NCBI GenBank assembly: GCA_050250395.1
Contig: JBFWOQ010000009.1
Coordinates: 1-64,000 of the forward strand
Direction: 5' to 3'
Source of the DNA: JAGPUQ01 sp050250395
GTDB lineage: Bacteria; Pseudomonadota; Gammaproteobacteria; Pseudomonadales; Porticoccaceae
DNA length: 64,000 nucleotides
Shown here: positions 7,696 to 17,441 of the stretch, one piece after another
Layout of the letters: each line of letters starts with the position of its first letter
Position numbering within the stretch: position 1 is the first letter of the stretch
Translations under genes and position numbers: made by a program
Notes under the pieces: generated by a model
The model's input: only the letters and a program-made list of their open reading frames with translations
Databases searched by the model: none
Told to the model about the DNA's origin: nothing

Positions 7696-8934
7696 ATGAA
7701 CACTTACCTCGTCGGCGGCGCCATCCGCGACCGACTGCTGGGCCGGCCGGTGCGGGAACGCGACTGGGTGGTGGTGGGCGCCACGCCGGAGGCCATGCGC
7801 GCACGCGGCTTTCGCCCCGTGGGCCGGGATTTCCCGGTGTTCCTGCATCCCGACACCGGCGAGGAATACGCCCTCGCCCGCACCGAGCGCAAGACGGCAC
7901 CCGGGCACACCGGATTCGTGGTTCATGCCGAGCCCGGGGTCACTCTCGAAGCGGATCTGCAACGCCGCGACCTCACCATCAACGCCATCGCGGAGAGCGC
8001 CGAAGGTGAGCTGATCGATCCCTGCGGGGGACTGCGCGATCTGCGAGATCGGGTGCTGCGCCATGTCTCCGATGCCTTCGTGGAAGACCCGCTGCGGGTA
8101 TTGCGGGTCGCGCGGTTCGCCGCCGGCCTCCACCCGCTGGGCTTTCGCGTGGCCCCGGAGACACTGGCACTGATGACGACCATCGCCGCGAGCGGCGAAC
8201 TCCTGCATCTGTCGGCAGAGCGCATCTGGCGTGAAACGGAGCGCGCGCTGGCGAGCGTGTCGCCGCGCACCTATGTCGAAGTGTTGCGCGCCTGCGGCGC
8301 GTTGGCGGTCCTGCTGCCGGAGGTGGATGCACTGTTCGGCGTGCCCCAGCGTGCCGATTACCACCCGGAAATCGATACCGGCCTCCACGTGCTGATGGCA
8401 CTGGATCGCGCGGCCGAAATGCATGCGGATTCGGCGGTAAGTTTTGCGGTATTGATGCACGATCTCGGCAAAGCGGTCACCCCCGCCGATGTGCTGCCCC
8501 GCCACATCGGCCACGAGGCCAGCGGTGTGCCCCTGGTGCACGCGGTCTGCGACCGGCTGCGGGTTCCCCATCCGTATCGACGCCTGGCGGTGGCGGTTAC
8601 CCGTTACCATCTCCAGTGCCACAAGATTCGCGAGCTGCGCCCGATCACGGTGCTGAAAATGCTTCAGGAGTTGGATATCTACCGTCGCATCGAGATGCTA
8701 GAACCCTTTCTGATGGCCTGCGAAGCCGACGCGCGCGGTCGCGGCGGCGGCTTGCACCGGCAACCCTATGCGTCGGCGTGCTGGCTGCGCGGATTGGTGC
8801 CGCAGGTGCTGGCGGTGCGCGCCGCGCCTCATGTGGCGGCGGGCCTGACCGGGACCGCGCTCGCCGACGCCCTGAACCGGGCGCGCCAGGACGTCATCGC
8901 CGCCTACCGGTGGGAAGCCGCCCATGCCGGCTGA
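7696..8934 (+). CDS. cca: CCA-adding tRNA nucleotidyltransferase (multifunctional Cca)
   Basis: 412 residues, the usual length of the gammaproteobacterial bifunctional enzyme. The start MNTYLVGGAIRDRLLGRPV is the diagnostic nucleotidyltransferase motif with the G-G-x-x-R-D signature. ERDWVVVGATPE holds the catalytic acidic residue, and RRDLTINAIA follows near residue 90. The C-terminal half includes the HD phosphohydrolase (FAVLMHDLGKAVTP, near residue 255). The enzyme builds or repairs the 3' CCA of tRNAs and removes 2',3'-cyclic phosphates. The start at 7696 fits the family N-terminus; the frame runs further upstream without homology. Its last 11 nt overlap the next gene. Confidence 0.95.
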   Translation: MNTYLVGGAIRDRLLGRPVRERDWVVVGATPEAMRARGFRPVGRDFPVFLHPDTGEEYALARTERKTAPGHTGFVVHAEPGVTLEADLQRRDLTINAIAESAEGELIDPCGGLRDLRDRVLRHVSDAFVEDPLRVLRVARFAAGLHPLGFRVAPETLALMTTIAASGELLHLSAERIWRETERALASVSPRTYVEVLRACGALAVLLPEVDALFGVPQRADYHPEIDTGLHVLMALDRAAEMHADSAVSFAVLMHDLGKAVTPADVLPRHIGHEASGVPLVHAVCDRLRVPHPYRRLAVAVTRYHLQCHKIRELRPITVLKMLQELDIYRRIEMLEPFLMACEADARGRGGGLHRQPYASACWLRGLVPQVLAVRAAPHVAAGLTGTALADALNRARQDVIAAYRWEAAHAG

Positions 8935-9679
8935 GGCGCCGGTCGCACTGATCACCGGCGCGGCGCGGCGGATCGGCGCCGCCATCGCCCGCGAATTGCA
9001 CGGCGCCGGCTTTCGGGTGCTGATCCACTGTCGCGAATCGCTCGCCCCTGCTCGGGAACTGTGCGCACAGCTACAGTCGATGCGCGCGGATTCCGCCGCG
9101 GTACTGAGCGCGGATCTCGCCGATCTCGCGCAGGTGCGGGAACTGGCCTCGGACGCCATCGGTCACTGGGGCCGTATCGACGCCCTGGTCAACAATGCCT
9201 CGGCGTTTTACCCCACGCCTCTCGCCGAAGCGGACGTTGCCCAATGGGACGATCTGATGGCAAGCAATCTCAAGGCGCCGTTTTTTCTGTGCCGCGATCT
9301 GGCGCCGGCGCTCGCGCAAACCGGCGGCGCCATTGTCAACATCGCCGATATCCACGGCCTGCGGCCACTTCCGGAGCACGCGATCTATTGCATCGCCAAA
9401 GCCGGCAACCTGATGCTGACCCGGGCGATGGCGCGCGAACTGGCGCCCAGGGTGCGGGTCAACGGCATCGCGCCGGGCGCCATTCTGTGGCCGGAAAATC
9501 CCGCGTCGGCGGATGTGGTGGCGCAGCGGAAAATCCTCGACTCGATTGCGCTGGGCCGGCTGGGCGCGGTGGAAGACATCGCGCGCGTCACCGGGTTTCT
9601 GCTTACCGCTGCCACCTACATCACCGGTCAGGTGATCGCCGTGGATGGCGGCGCCCGTCTCGCTCTCTCGGTATCTTGA
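8924..9679 (+). CDS. Pteridine reductase (short-chain dehydrogenase, FolM/PTR1-like)
   Basis: 251 residues, classical SDR fold. The cofactor motif is TGAARRIGAAIA, where the Arg after Ala-Ala is typical of NADPH-dependent pteridine reductases. It is followed by NNAS near residue 89, catalytic YCIAKAG near 155 and an IAPGAILWPE loop near 184. It likely reduces dihydrobiopterin/dihydrofolate-type pterins. It overlaps cca by 11 nt and lies near the minus-strand folK–folB pair, which fits a pterin or folate role. A general 3-oxoacyl-ACP reductase is the alternative, but the RR-I-G motif argues against it. Confidence 0.85.
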   Translation: MPAEAPVALITGAARRIGAAIARELHGAGFRVLIHCRESLAPARELCAQLQSMRADSAAVLSADLADLAQVRELASDAIGHWGRIDALVNNASAFYPTPLAEADVAQWDDLMASNLKAPFFLCRDLAPALAQTGGAIVNIADIHGLRPLPEHAIYCIAKAGNLMLTRAMARELAPRVRVNGIAPGAILWPENPASADVVAQRKILDSIALGRLGAVEDIARVTGFLLTAATYITGQVIAVDGGARLALSVS

Positions 9680-9739
9680 TCGGTATCAACCGCATGCCGG
9701 TATACGCGGCATTTCCCGCGGCATGACCTGCAACATGGC

Positions 9740-9767
9740 CTTGAAAAAAAATTCACCGGGACAATAT
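9740..9767 (+). promoter_or_regulatory. Putative heat-shock (sigma-32) promoter of hsp20
   Basis: CTTGAAA at 9740–9746 matches the sigma-32 -35 box. Thirteen bases later GACAATAT (9760–9767) resembles the CCCCATAT -10 box in five of eight positions. It lies 45 bp upstream of the small heat-shock protein start. The functional assignment rests on this match and on the nature of the downstream gene. Confidence 0.5.
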
Positions 9768-9812
9768 TGGTCGGCACCCAACACTGCTGAAACGATTGCC
9801 GGGAGGTTTACC

Positions 9813-10241
9813 ATGCCACTAGTACCACGCGGACGTTTGTTCGACCTGGACCAGGTATTCGATAACTTTCTGTCGCCGCTGCAACGCCTGGAACAGGCCG
9901 ATACCGGATTTTTCGCCCCGCGAGTGGATATCCACGAAAAATCCGATCATTACGAAATCACCGCCGAACTGCCCGGCGTGAAGCGTGAGGACATTCACAT
10001 CGAGCTGGAAGACGGCACGCTGACGATCACCGCGGAAACGCGCCGCGACGAAGTGGAGAAAAAGGAAGGTCGGGTAATTCGCCAGGAACGTCGTTACGGC
10101 AAGTACATGCGCAGCTTCAATCTGGGCGGTGACATCCACGACGCCGATATCAGCGCGACGTTCGAAAATGGCATCCTCAAACTCAAAGCACCAAAAGCGA
10201 CCGACACCAAACCCAAGCAACGCCGGATCGAAGTGGGCTGA
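9813..10241 (+). CDS. Small heat-shock protein (Hsp20/alpha-crystallin family)
   Basis: 142 residues. The alpha-crystallin domain spans about residues 40–135: VDIHEKSDHYEITAELPGVKREDI, then FENGILKL and the C-terminal beta strands. G-I-L-K-L and the A-E-L-P-G-V motif are hallmark positions. The C-terminal I-x-I/V anchor is RRIEVG. It acts as an ATP-independent holdase chaperone forming large cytoplasmic oligomers. A strong GGGAGG precedes the ATG at 9813 and a sigma-32-like promoter lies upstream, so heat induction is likely. Confidence 0.9.
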   Translation: MPLVPRGRLFDLDQVFDNFLSPLQRLEQADTGFFAPRVDIHEKSDHYEITAELPGVKREDIHIELEDGTLTITAETRRDEVEKKEGRVIRQERRYGKYMRSFNLGGDIHDADISATFENGILKLKAPKATDTKPKQRRIEVG

Positions 10242-10268
10242 TCGGGCCGGGCAATGCAGCGACGCCGC

Positions 10269-10793
10269 TCAATCCGGCGTCGCCGCGCCGGTCGTCGCGG
10301 CGGGACGCCAGTCAAGCGGTACCGACCACAGTTTGTGTCGACCGAGATCGAGTTGTGCGGCGAGCTGCCGATAGCACTGCCCCACCACGGGGTGGCGCTC
10401 GTTTGGGATGATGTCGGCGAGTGGCCGCAATACGAAGGCATATTTCAGAATTTCGTCGCGCGGAAGGTCGATGCCGTCGACCACACCGACCTGATCGCCG
10501 TAGGTGAGAATATCGATGTCGAGCGTCCGCGGCGCGAATTTTTCGCCACCGCGGCATCGCGCGTTCAGATGCTCGATGGCGCGCAGACGCTCCGCGAGCC
10601 GCCCAACGCGCAATTCGGTATCGATGCCCACCACCAGGTTCAAAAAATTTTCGCCGACAAAACCCACCGCCTCACTTTCATACACGGGCGACAGAACCAG
10701 CGCGCCGAACTCCGCCGCCAGCGCATCAAGTGCCGCGCGGAGATGCCGTTCCGGCTCAATATTCGATCCGAGGCTCAGATAGACGCGCGGCAT
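10269..10793 (-). CDS. folK: 2-amino-4-hydroxy-6-hydroxymethyldihydropteridine pyrophosphokinase
   Basis: 174 residues. HPPK signatures are visible: YLSLGSNIEPERHL at the start, SPVYESEAVGF near residue 36, FLNLVVGIDTEL near 50 and the RTLDIDILTYGD block near 93 that holds the metal-binding aspartates. It transfers pyrophosphate from ATP to the pterin in folate synthesis. It starts at an ATG overlapping the folB stop by one base (TGATG), so the two enzymes of consecutive steps are translationally coupled. Confidence 0.93.
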   Translation of the reverse strand: MPRVYLSLGSNIEPERHLRAALDALAAEFGALVLSPVYESEAVGFVGENFLNLVVGIDTELRVGRLAERLRAIEHLNARCRGGEKFAPRTLDIDILTYGDQVGVVDGIDLPRDEILKYAFVLRPLADIIPNERHPVVGQCYRQLAAQLDLGRHKLWSVPLDWRPAATTGAATPD

Positions 10794-11149
10794 CAGGCGC
10801 GCGCGCCACGTTCGATGACGATGCCGACGTCCTGGGCGCCGCGCAGCGCGCCGGGCTTGCTCAGGCGCAGACGCAGCCAGGGCACCGGGAATTCGGTCAG
10901 CACCAGGGTAGCGATTTCCTCGGCCAGACGCTCCACCAGCAGGCAGCCGCTGCTCTCGACGTGGGCGATGATCCGCTTGGCGACCGCCTTGTAGTTGAGC
11001 GCGTACTGAATGTCGTCGGTGGCGGCGGCGCGACCGATGTCCGCGGCCATCTCCAGATCCAGCGAAACCGTCTGCCGCACTTCGCGCTCCCAATCGTAAA
11101 TGCCGATGGTGGTGTCGATGCACAGGTCGCGTATGTAGACGATGTCCAT
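10793..11149 (-). CDS. folB: Dihydroneopterin aldolase
   Basis: 118 residues, the normal length for FolB. Conserved features are the TTIGIYDWEREVRQTVSLDLEM start, the catalytic Glu in this segment, ALNYKAVAKRI near residue 50, LVERLAEEIA near 72 and the LSKPGALRGAQDVGI block with the conserved Lys near 97. It makes 6-hydroxymethyldihydropterin, the substrate of the downstream folK product. Confidence 0.93.
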   Translation of the reverse strand: MDIVYIRDLCIDTTIGIYDWEREVRQTVSLDLEMAADIGRAAATDDIQYALNYKAVAKRIIAHVESSGCLLVERLAEEIATLVLTEFPVPWLRLRLSKPGALRGAQDVGIVIERGARA

Positions 11150-11174
11150 GGTGATTCCAGAGCGTGAGCGCGAC

Positions 11175-12212
11175 TCAGGCCGCCCCCAGGGGTGGCAGGC
11201 TGGTCATGGGCCAGCGCGGCAAGGCGCGGATGGCGAGATCGTCGCCACCACCGTGCAGCAGGCGCTGACAGCCGGCGTAGGCGATCATCGCACCGTTGTC
11301 GGTGCAGAATTCGTTGCGCGCGTAATAAACCCGCGCGCCGCGGGCGGCGAGTTTGCGCTCCAGGCGTTCCCGCAGCAACCGGTTGGCGGAGACGCCGCCG
11401 GCGATCACCAGTGTGCGCAATCCGGTCTGTTCGATGGCGCGATTGCACTTGAGCACCAGCGTATCCACCACCGCTTCCTGAAAGGCGCAGGCGATATCGG
11501 CCCGGGTCTGTTCATCCGGCAAACCACCTGCAGAACTGTGCGCGGCGACCGTGTTCAACGTGAAAGTCTTGAGACCCGAAAAACTGAAATCGAGCCCGGG
11601 GCGGTCGGTCATGGGCCGCGGAAACCGGAACCGGGCGGGGTCGCCCCGAGCCGCCAGCCGGGCGATCTCCGGACCGCCGGGATAGCCCAGATCGAGCATC
11701 TTGGCGGCCTTGTCGAAGGCTTCGCCGGCGGCGTCGTCGAGGGATTCGCCGAGCATTTCGTACGCGCCGATCGCCGCCACCCGCACCAGCTGGGTGTGAC
11801 CGCCGGACACCAGCAATGCCACGAACGGAAAGGCCGGCGGTTCCGCTTCCAGCATGGGTGCGAGCAGATGGCCTTCCATGTGATGCACGCCGATCGCCGG
11901 CACCTGCCAGGCATAGGCCAGGGCGCGCGCCACCGCCGCGCCCACCATCAGCGCGCCCATCAACCCGGGGCCCGCCGTATAGGCAATGCCGTCGACCTGT
12001 TCCGGTGCCGTGCCGGCGTCGGCCAGCACCCGCTTGATCATCGGCAGCAGCCGGCGCACATGGTCGCGGGAGGCGAGCTCGGGCACCACACCGCCGTATT
12101 CGGCGTGCAGATCGACCTGGCTGTGGAGGGCGTGCGCAAGCAGACCCCGCGCGCTGTCGTACACAGCGACGCCGGTCTCATCGCAGGACGTTTCGATACC
12201 CAAAACCCGCAT
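11175..12212 (-). CDS. tsaD: tRNA threonylcarbamoyladenosine (t6A) transferase subunit TsaD
   Basis: 345 residues. The protein opens MRVLGIETSCDETGVAVYD and contains the metal-binding HHMEGH motif near residue 111, LLVSGGHTQLV near 131, the PGGPEIARLA region and the GGVSANRLLRERL nucleotide-binding block near 270. It completes the t6A37 modification of ANN-decoding tRNAs with TsaB and TsaE. An alternative start 15 nt upstream adds five residues; the internal ATG at 12212 matches the family N-terminus. It is divergent from rpsU, a gene order common in gammaproteobacteria. Confidence 0.95.
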   Translation of the reverse strand: MRVLGIETSCDETGVAVYDSARGLLAHALHSQVDLHAEYGGVVPELASRDHVRRLLPMIKRVLADAGTAPEQVDGIAYTAGPGLMGALMVGAAVARALAYAWQVPAIGVHHMEGHLLAPMLEAEPPAFPFVALLVSGGHTQLVRVAAIGAYEMLGESLDDAAGEAFDKAAKMLDLGYPGGPEIARLAARGDPARFRFPRPMTDRPGLDFSFSGLKTFTLNTVAAHSSAGGLPDEQTRADIACAFQEAVVDTLVLKCNRAIEQTGLRTLVIAGGVSANRLLRERLERKLAARGARVYYARNEFCTDNGAMIAYAGCQRLLHGGGDDLAIRALPRWPMTSLPPLGAA

Positions 12213-12346
12213 GATCGCTCGCCGCAACTAGGGGGGCATCATAATCCCGGGGTTCGGGCCCTGGCCAGCTTGCGCGTCGGCGGCGCCGCCTTCGAAGGGA
12301 GTTTGGGCCGGACGCGATTTGTGTCGGGGCAAACGGCAATCCGGCT

Positions 12347-12375
12347 TTGCAAGCGGCGCACGAAGTCGGTAAAAT
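12347..12375 (+). promoter_or_regulatory. Sigma-70 promoter of the rpsU–yqeY–dnaG cluster
   Basis: TTGCAA at 12347–12352 and TAAAAT at 12370–12375 are separated by 17 bp. This close match to the housekeeping consensus lies 46 bp upstream of rpsU in the divergent region with tsaD. Confidence 0.65.
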
Positions 12376-12420
12376 CCGCGTCCCGACCCTGCCCGCTTGG
12401 TCATTCAGGATAGAGCATAG

Positions 12421-12636
12421 ATGCCGTCAGTACGTGTCAAAGAGAACGAACCTTTCGACGTGGCCCTGCGCCGTTTCAAGCGCTCCTGCGAAAAAGCCGG
12501 GGTCCTGGCCGAAGTCCGCCGCCGCGAGTACTACGAAAAGCCGGCCTGGGCGCGCAAGCGCAAGTCCGCCGCCGCAGTCAAACGCCACGCCAAGAAGCTC
12601 CAGCGCGAATCCCGCAAGTTCCAGAAAATGTACTGA
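12421..12636 (+). CDS. rpsU: 30S ribosomal protein bS21
   Basis: 71 residues, the exact length of bS21. Sequence features are VKENEPFDVALRRFKRSCEKAG, RRREYYEKP and a very basic helical tail. It sits in the small subunit near the anti-Shine–Dalgarno region and supports initiation. It is the first gene of the macromolecular-synthesis cluster. Confidence 0.97.
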   Translation: MPSVRVKENEPFDVALRRFKRSCEKAGVLAEVRRREYYEKPAWARKRKSAAAVKRHAKKLQRESRKFQKMY

Positions 12637-12648
12637 CCGCTCCGGGTT

Positions 12649-12671
12649 GAAGCCGGCGCGGAGCCGGCTTC
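12649..12671 (+). terminator. Attenuator-like hairpin between rpsU and yqeY
   Basis: GAAGCCGGC at 12649–12657 pairs perfectly with GCCGGCTTC at 12663–12671 across a 5-nt loop, 12 bp after the rpsU stop. There is no U-run, so it is probably a partial terminator or RNA-processing stem. In E. coli a similarly placed terminator lowers dnaG expression relative to rpsU; the equivalence is inference. Confidence 0.5.
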
Positions 12672-12702
12672 GTGGGCTGTCCATTCCAACCGAGCCCTGC
12701 GC

Positions 12703-13155
12703 ATGACCGGGTCCGCGCTCAAACTCCGACTGCAAGACGCCATGAAGGCCGCGCTGCGCGCCCGCGAGCGGACGCGCCTCGATGCCATCCGGCTGGTGCT
12801 GGCGGAAGTCCAGCGCATCGAGGTTGACGAACGCATCGAACTCGACGACGCGCGGGTGCTCGCCGTACTCGACAAGATGACCAAGCAGCGGCGTGACTCC
12901 GCCGCCCAGTACCGCAGCGCCGGACGGGAAGAACTCGCCGCGCAGGAGCTGTCCGAGATCGAGATCATCGCCAGCTTTCTGCCCGCCGCATTGACCGCCG
13001 CCGAAATCACCGCCCTGATCGAGCAGGCCATCGCCAGCAGCGGCGCCAACTCGGCGCGCGACATGGGCAAGGTCATGGCGATCCTGAAGCCCGAGCTCCA
13101 GGGCCGCGCCGACATCGGCGCGGTGAGCGCCCAGGTAAAAACCCGCCTGGGTTGA
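12703..13155 (+). CDS. GatB/YqeY domain protein
   Basis: 150 residues, all one YqeY domain: LKLRLQDAMKAALRARERTRLDAIRLVLAEVQRIEVDE, then MTKQRRDSAAQYRSAGREELAAQE and a C-terminal helical module (ELSEIEIIASFLPAALTAAEI). The domain matches the tail of the GatB amidotransferase that holds misacylated tRNA. The stand-alone protein may touch tRNA, but its job is not established. Its place between rpsU and dnaG is a frequent arrangement in proteobacteria. Confidence 0.92.
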   Translation: MTGSALKLRLQDAMKAALRARERTRLDAIRLVLAEVQRIEVDERIELDDARVLAVLDKMTKQRRDSAAQYRSAGREELAAQELSEIEIIASFLPAALTAAEITALIEQAIASSGANSARDMGKVMAILKPELQGRADIGAVSAQVKTRLG

Positions 13156-13227
13156 GTCCCGCCCATCCCCGAACTCCCGGAGCGCCGGTTCTCCCAGCCC
13201 CCGAGCCCATGGTTCAATAGGCGCCGC

Positions 13228-15183
13228 ATGGCCGGCCGCATCCCGCAAGCTTTCATCGACGACCTGCTCGACCGCACCGACATTGTCGATGTCATCGGGG
13301 AGCGCCTGGAGCTGCGCCGCGCGGGCAGCAATCACAAGGCCCGCTGCCCGTTTCACGACGAAAAAACCCCCTCCTTCTCGGTCAACCAGGAACGGCAGTT
13401 CTATTACTGCTTCGGCTGCAACGCGGGCGGCAATGCCATCGGTTTTGTGATGGCCTATGACCACATCGACTTTATCGCGGCTCTCGAATACCTCGCCCAC
13501 CGCGCCGGCCTGGAAATCCCCCGCGCAACCGACACCGCCGCCACCGCGCGCCGCAACGAGCCCCTGTTGAGCCTCCTCGAACGCGCCCAGGCCTGGTACC
13601 GCGCGCAACTGCACGAACACCCTGCCGCCGCGCAGGCGACGAACTACCTCCAGCAACGCGGCGTGGCGGTGGAGATTGCCCGGGAATTCGGCATCGGCTT
13701 CGCCCCGCCCGGATGGGACAACCTGATCCGGTTTCTCGACGTCGGGAACAGCGCGCCCAGGGATCCTGCCCAAGAGGACAATGTCCACAAGGACAATGCC
13801 GACGGCACCATGACCCTGCTGATCGAGGCGGGACTCGCCGTCGCCCGGGAGTCCGGCGACGGTCACTACGACCGCTTCCGCCACCGCATCATGTTTCCGA
13901 TCCGCGATGCGCGGGGCCGCACCCTGGGTTTCGGCGGCCGGGTGTTGGGCGACGACCAGCCCAAGTACCTGAATTCCCCCGAAACCCCGGTATTCCACAA
14001 GGGCCGCGAACTCTACGGACTGTACGAGGCGCGCACCCATTTGCGCAGCGGCGCCCCGCTGCTGGTGGTCGAAGGCTACATGGACGTGGTGGCGCTGGCC
14101 CAGTTCGGGATTCGCAACGCGGTGGCGACCCTCGGCACTGCCGTCACCGACGAGCACATCGCCAAGCTGTTTCGCCACACCAGCGATCTGGTGTTCTGCT
14201 TCGATGGCGACGCCGCCGGCCGCCGCGCCGCGAGCCGCGCTCTGGATACCTGCCTGCCGGCACTGAGCGAGGGCCGGGCGGTGCGTTTCATGTTCCTGCC
14301 CGACGGCGAAGACCCCGACACCTTGGTGCGACGGATCGGCAGCGGCGAGTTCTCACAGCGGATCGCGTCGGCGCAGCCCCTCTCGGAATTTCTGTTCGCC
14401 ACCGCGGCGAACGAACTGGACCTCTCGCTGCCGGACGATCGCGCCCGCTTCTGTCAGCGCGCGGCCCCCATGATTCACCGCCTGCCGGCGGGTGTGTTGC
14501 GGCAGTTGCTGCTGAGCGAGCTGGCGATCCGTGCCGGCCTTCCCGCGTCGACCCTGGAGCAGCTCACCGCACCTCGCTCCACAGGCAGCGCCGGACCCCA
14601 TGCCGTCGATCCGCCGGAGCAGCGCCAGACGCGCGGAGCCGTAATCGAGCCGATCGCACCCGCGCCCCGAGAAATGGCATCAAGATCGGGCCGCAACTAC
14701 AGGACGCCGCTGGTTCACCACCTGCTGGCACTGCTCCTGCACCATCCGCGCCTGTGTGCGGAACTCGCACCGGCGCTGGAACCCCTGCGGGGCGAAACCA
14801 TTCCCGATCTGGAACTCGTCTTCAAAGTGCATGCGTTGCTTCAGAACAATCCCGGTTACACCTTCAACCATGTACTGAGCTACTGGCACGGGATGCACGG
14901 TCAGGAGCAGCGCAATCTGCTGGCCAGAATCGCCGCGAACGAGTTGCTGCTGGCGCCGGAAACCGCGGCAGGGGATCATCTCGCCGAGGCTCGCGGCATC
15001 ATCGCGCGGCTCCAGGAGCTGGCCGAGCGCGACAAGCCGGCGGCGGCGCGTCTGCGCGGGTTGCTCGATCGCGACGCCCTCTCGGCGGAGGATCGCGCGC
15101 GCATCCGTGCCCTCATCCTGGAACTGTCGGCGAGAACGCCGAACGATCCTATAATCACTGAAGCAAAACAACGTGTTATGTAA
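13228..15183 (+). CDS. dnaG: DNA primase
   Basis: 651 residues. The N-terminal CHC2 zinc ribbon uses Cys40, His43, Cys61 and Cys64 (CPFH…CFGC). The catalytic core has the TOPRIM motif VVEGYMDVVALAQ and the DGDAAGRRAA metal site. The C-terminal helical region would bind DnaB helicase. E. coli DnaG is 581 residues; the extra length comes from an insertion near residue 170 (around nt 13745–13805, Asp/Asn-rich) and a longer linker near residue 450. It primes chromosomal replication. Confidence 0.96.
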   Translation: MAGRIPQAFIDDLLDRTDIVDVIGERLELRRAGSNHKARCPFHDEKTPSFSVNQERQFYYCFGCNAGGNAIGFVMAYDHIDFIAALEYLAHRAGLEIPRATDTAATARRNEPLLSLLERAQAWYRAQLHEHPAAAQATNYLQQRGVAVEIAREFGIGFAPPGWDNLIRFLDVGNSAPRDPAQEDNVHKDNADGTMTLLIEAGLAVARESGDGHYDRFRHRIMFPIRDARGRTLGFGGRVLGDDQPKYLNSPETPVFHKGRELYGLYEARTHLRSGAPLLVVEGYMDVVALAQFGIRNAVATLGTAVTDEHIAKLFRHTSDLVFCFDGDAAGRRAASRALDTCLPALSEGRAVRFMFLPDGEDPDTLVRRIGSGEFSQRIASAQPLSEFLFATAANELDLSLPDDRARFCQRAAPMIHRLPAGVLRQLLLSELAIRAGLPASTLEQLTAPRSTGSAGPHAVDPPEQRQTRGAVIEPIAPAPREMASRSGRNYRTPLVHHLLALLLHHPRLCAELAPALEPLRGETIPDLELVFKVHALLQNNPGYTFNHVLSYWHGMHGQEQRNLLARIAANELLLAPETAAGDHLAEARGIIARLQELAERDKPAAARLRGLLDRDALSAEDRARIRALILELSARTPNDPIITEAKQRVM

Positions 15184-15294
15184 CATTTATAAAGCCAATA
15201 AGATGCCTGCCTCGGGTTGCAATCGGTGGCTTGGCACCCCATCAATTGGTTACAATGCGCCGCTTTACCCGCGCGCACCCAGCCAGAGCGATCA

Positions 15295-17145
<1,851 letters not shown>

Positions 17146-17180
17146 TCGTCGCCGCGCACGCCGACCACAAGGTAGTTCGC

Positions 17181-17257
17181 GGGCCCATAGCTCAGTTGGT
17201 TAGAGCAGTCGACTCATAATCGATTGGTCCCAGGTTCAAGTCCTGGTGGGCCCACCA
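17181..17257 (+). tRNA. tRNA-Ile2 (anticodon CAT, lysidine type)
   Basis: 77 nt with encoded CCA. Acceptor GGGCCCA pairs with TGGGCCC, and the T arm is GGTTCAAGTCC. The anticodon loop CTCATAA followed by TCG is characteristic of tRNA-Ile2, whose C34 is converted to lysidine by TilS, rather than of elongator or initiator Met tRNA. It follows rpoD by 35 bp. tRNA-Met is the usual misannotation for this gene. Confidence 0.9.
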
Positions 17258-17263
17258 TCTTTT

Positions 17264-17314
17264 CCGATGGATCTCGACTTCCGATGGATCTCGACTTCCG
17301 ATGGATCTCGGCGG
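17264..17314. repeat. Three tandem copies of a 17-bp repeat after tRNA-Ile2
   Basis: CCGATGGATCTCGACTT at 17264–17280 is repeated exactly at 17281–17297; the third copy at 17298–17314 diverges in its last bases. It begins 7 bp after the tRNA CCA. Confidence 0.9.
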
Positions 17315-17325
17315 GTGGTGAAAAA

Positions 17326-17357
17326 GCAGCTTGTCGAAAAGCCTTGCAACAAGCTGC
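17326..17357. repeat. Hairpin resembling a collapsed copy of the 41.9-kb MITE
   Basis: GCAGCTTGT (17326–17334) and ACAAGCTGC (17349–17357) form a perfect 9-bp stem with a 14-nt loop beginning CGAAAAG. The arms match the terminal inverted repeats of the element at 41855–41995 (CAGCTTGTTGAAAAAC), suggesting a copy whose middle was deleted. It could also work as a terminator for tRNA-Ile2. Confidence 0.5.
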
Positions 17358-17441
17358 CCATCCGCCGTCCGGCAATCCACCATCCGGCAACCAAAATTCC
17401 ACGCCGGAAAACCTGGCCGACCGGTTCCACCAGCCCCGGTC

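Noticed and set aside
12427..14178. Antisense frame across rpsU, yqeY and dnaG
   Set aside because: It overlaps three well-supported genes and has no family features.
15231..15256. rpoD promoter TTGGCA…TACAAT
   Set aside because: The spacing is 14 bp, too short for sigma-70; only the TACAAT is kept as a weak possibility.
17181..17257. tRNA-Met (CAT)
   Set aside because: The CTCATAATCG anticodon arm is typical of lysidine-modified tRNA-Ile2; initiator and elongator Met features are missing.
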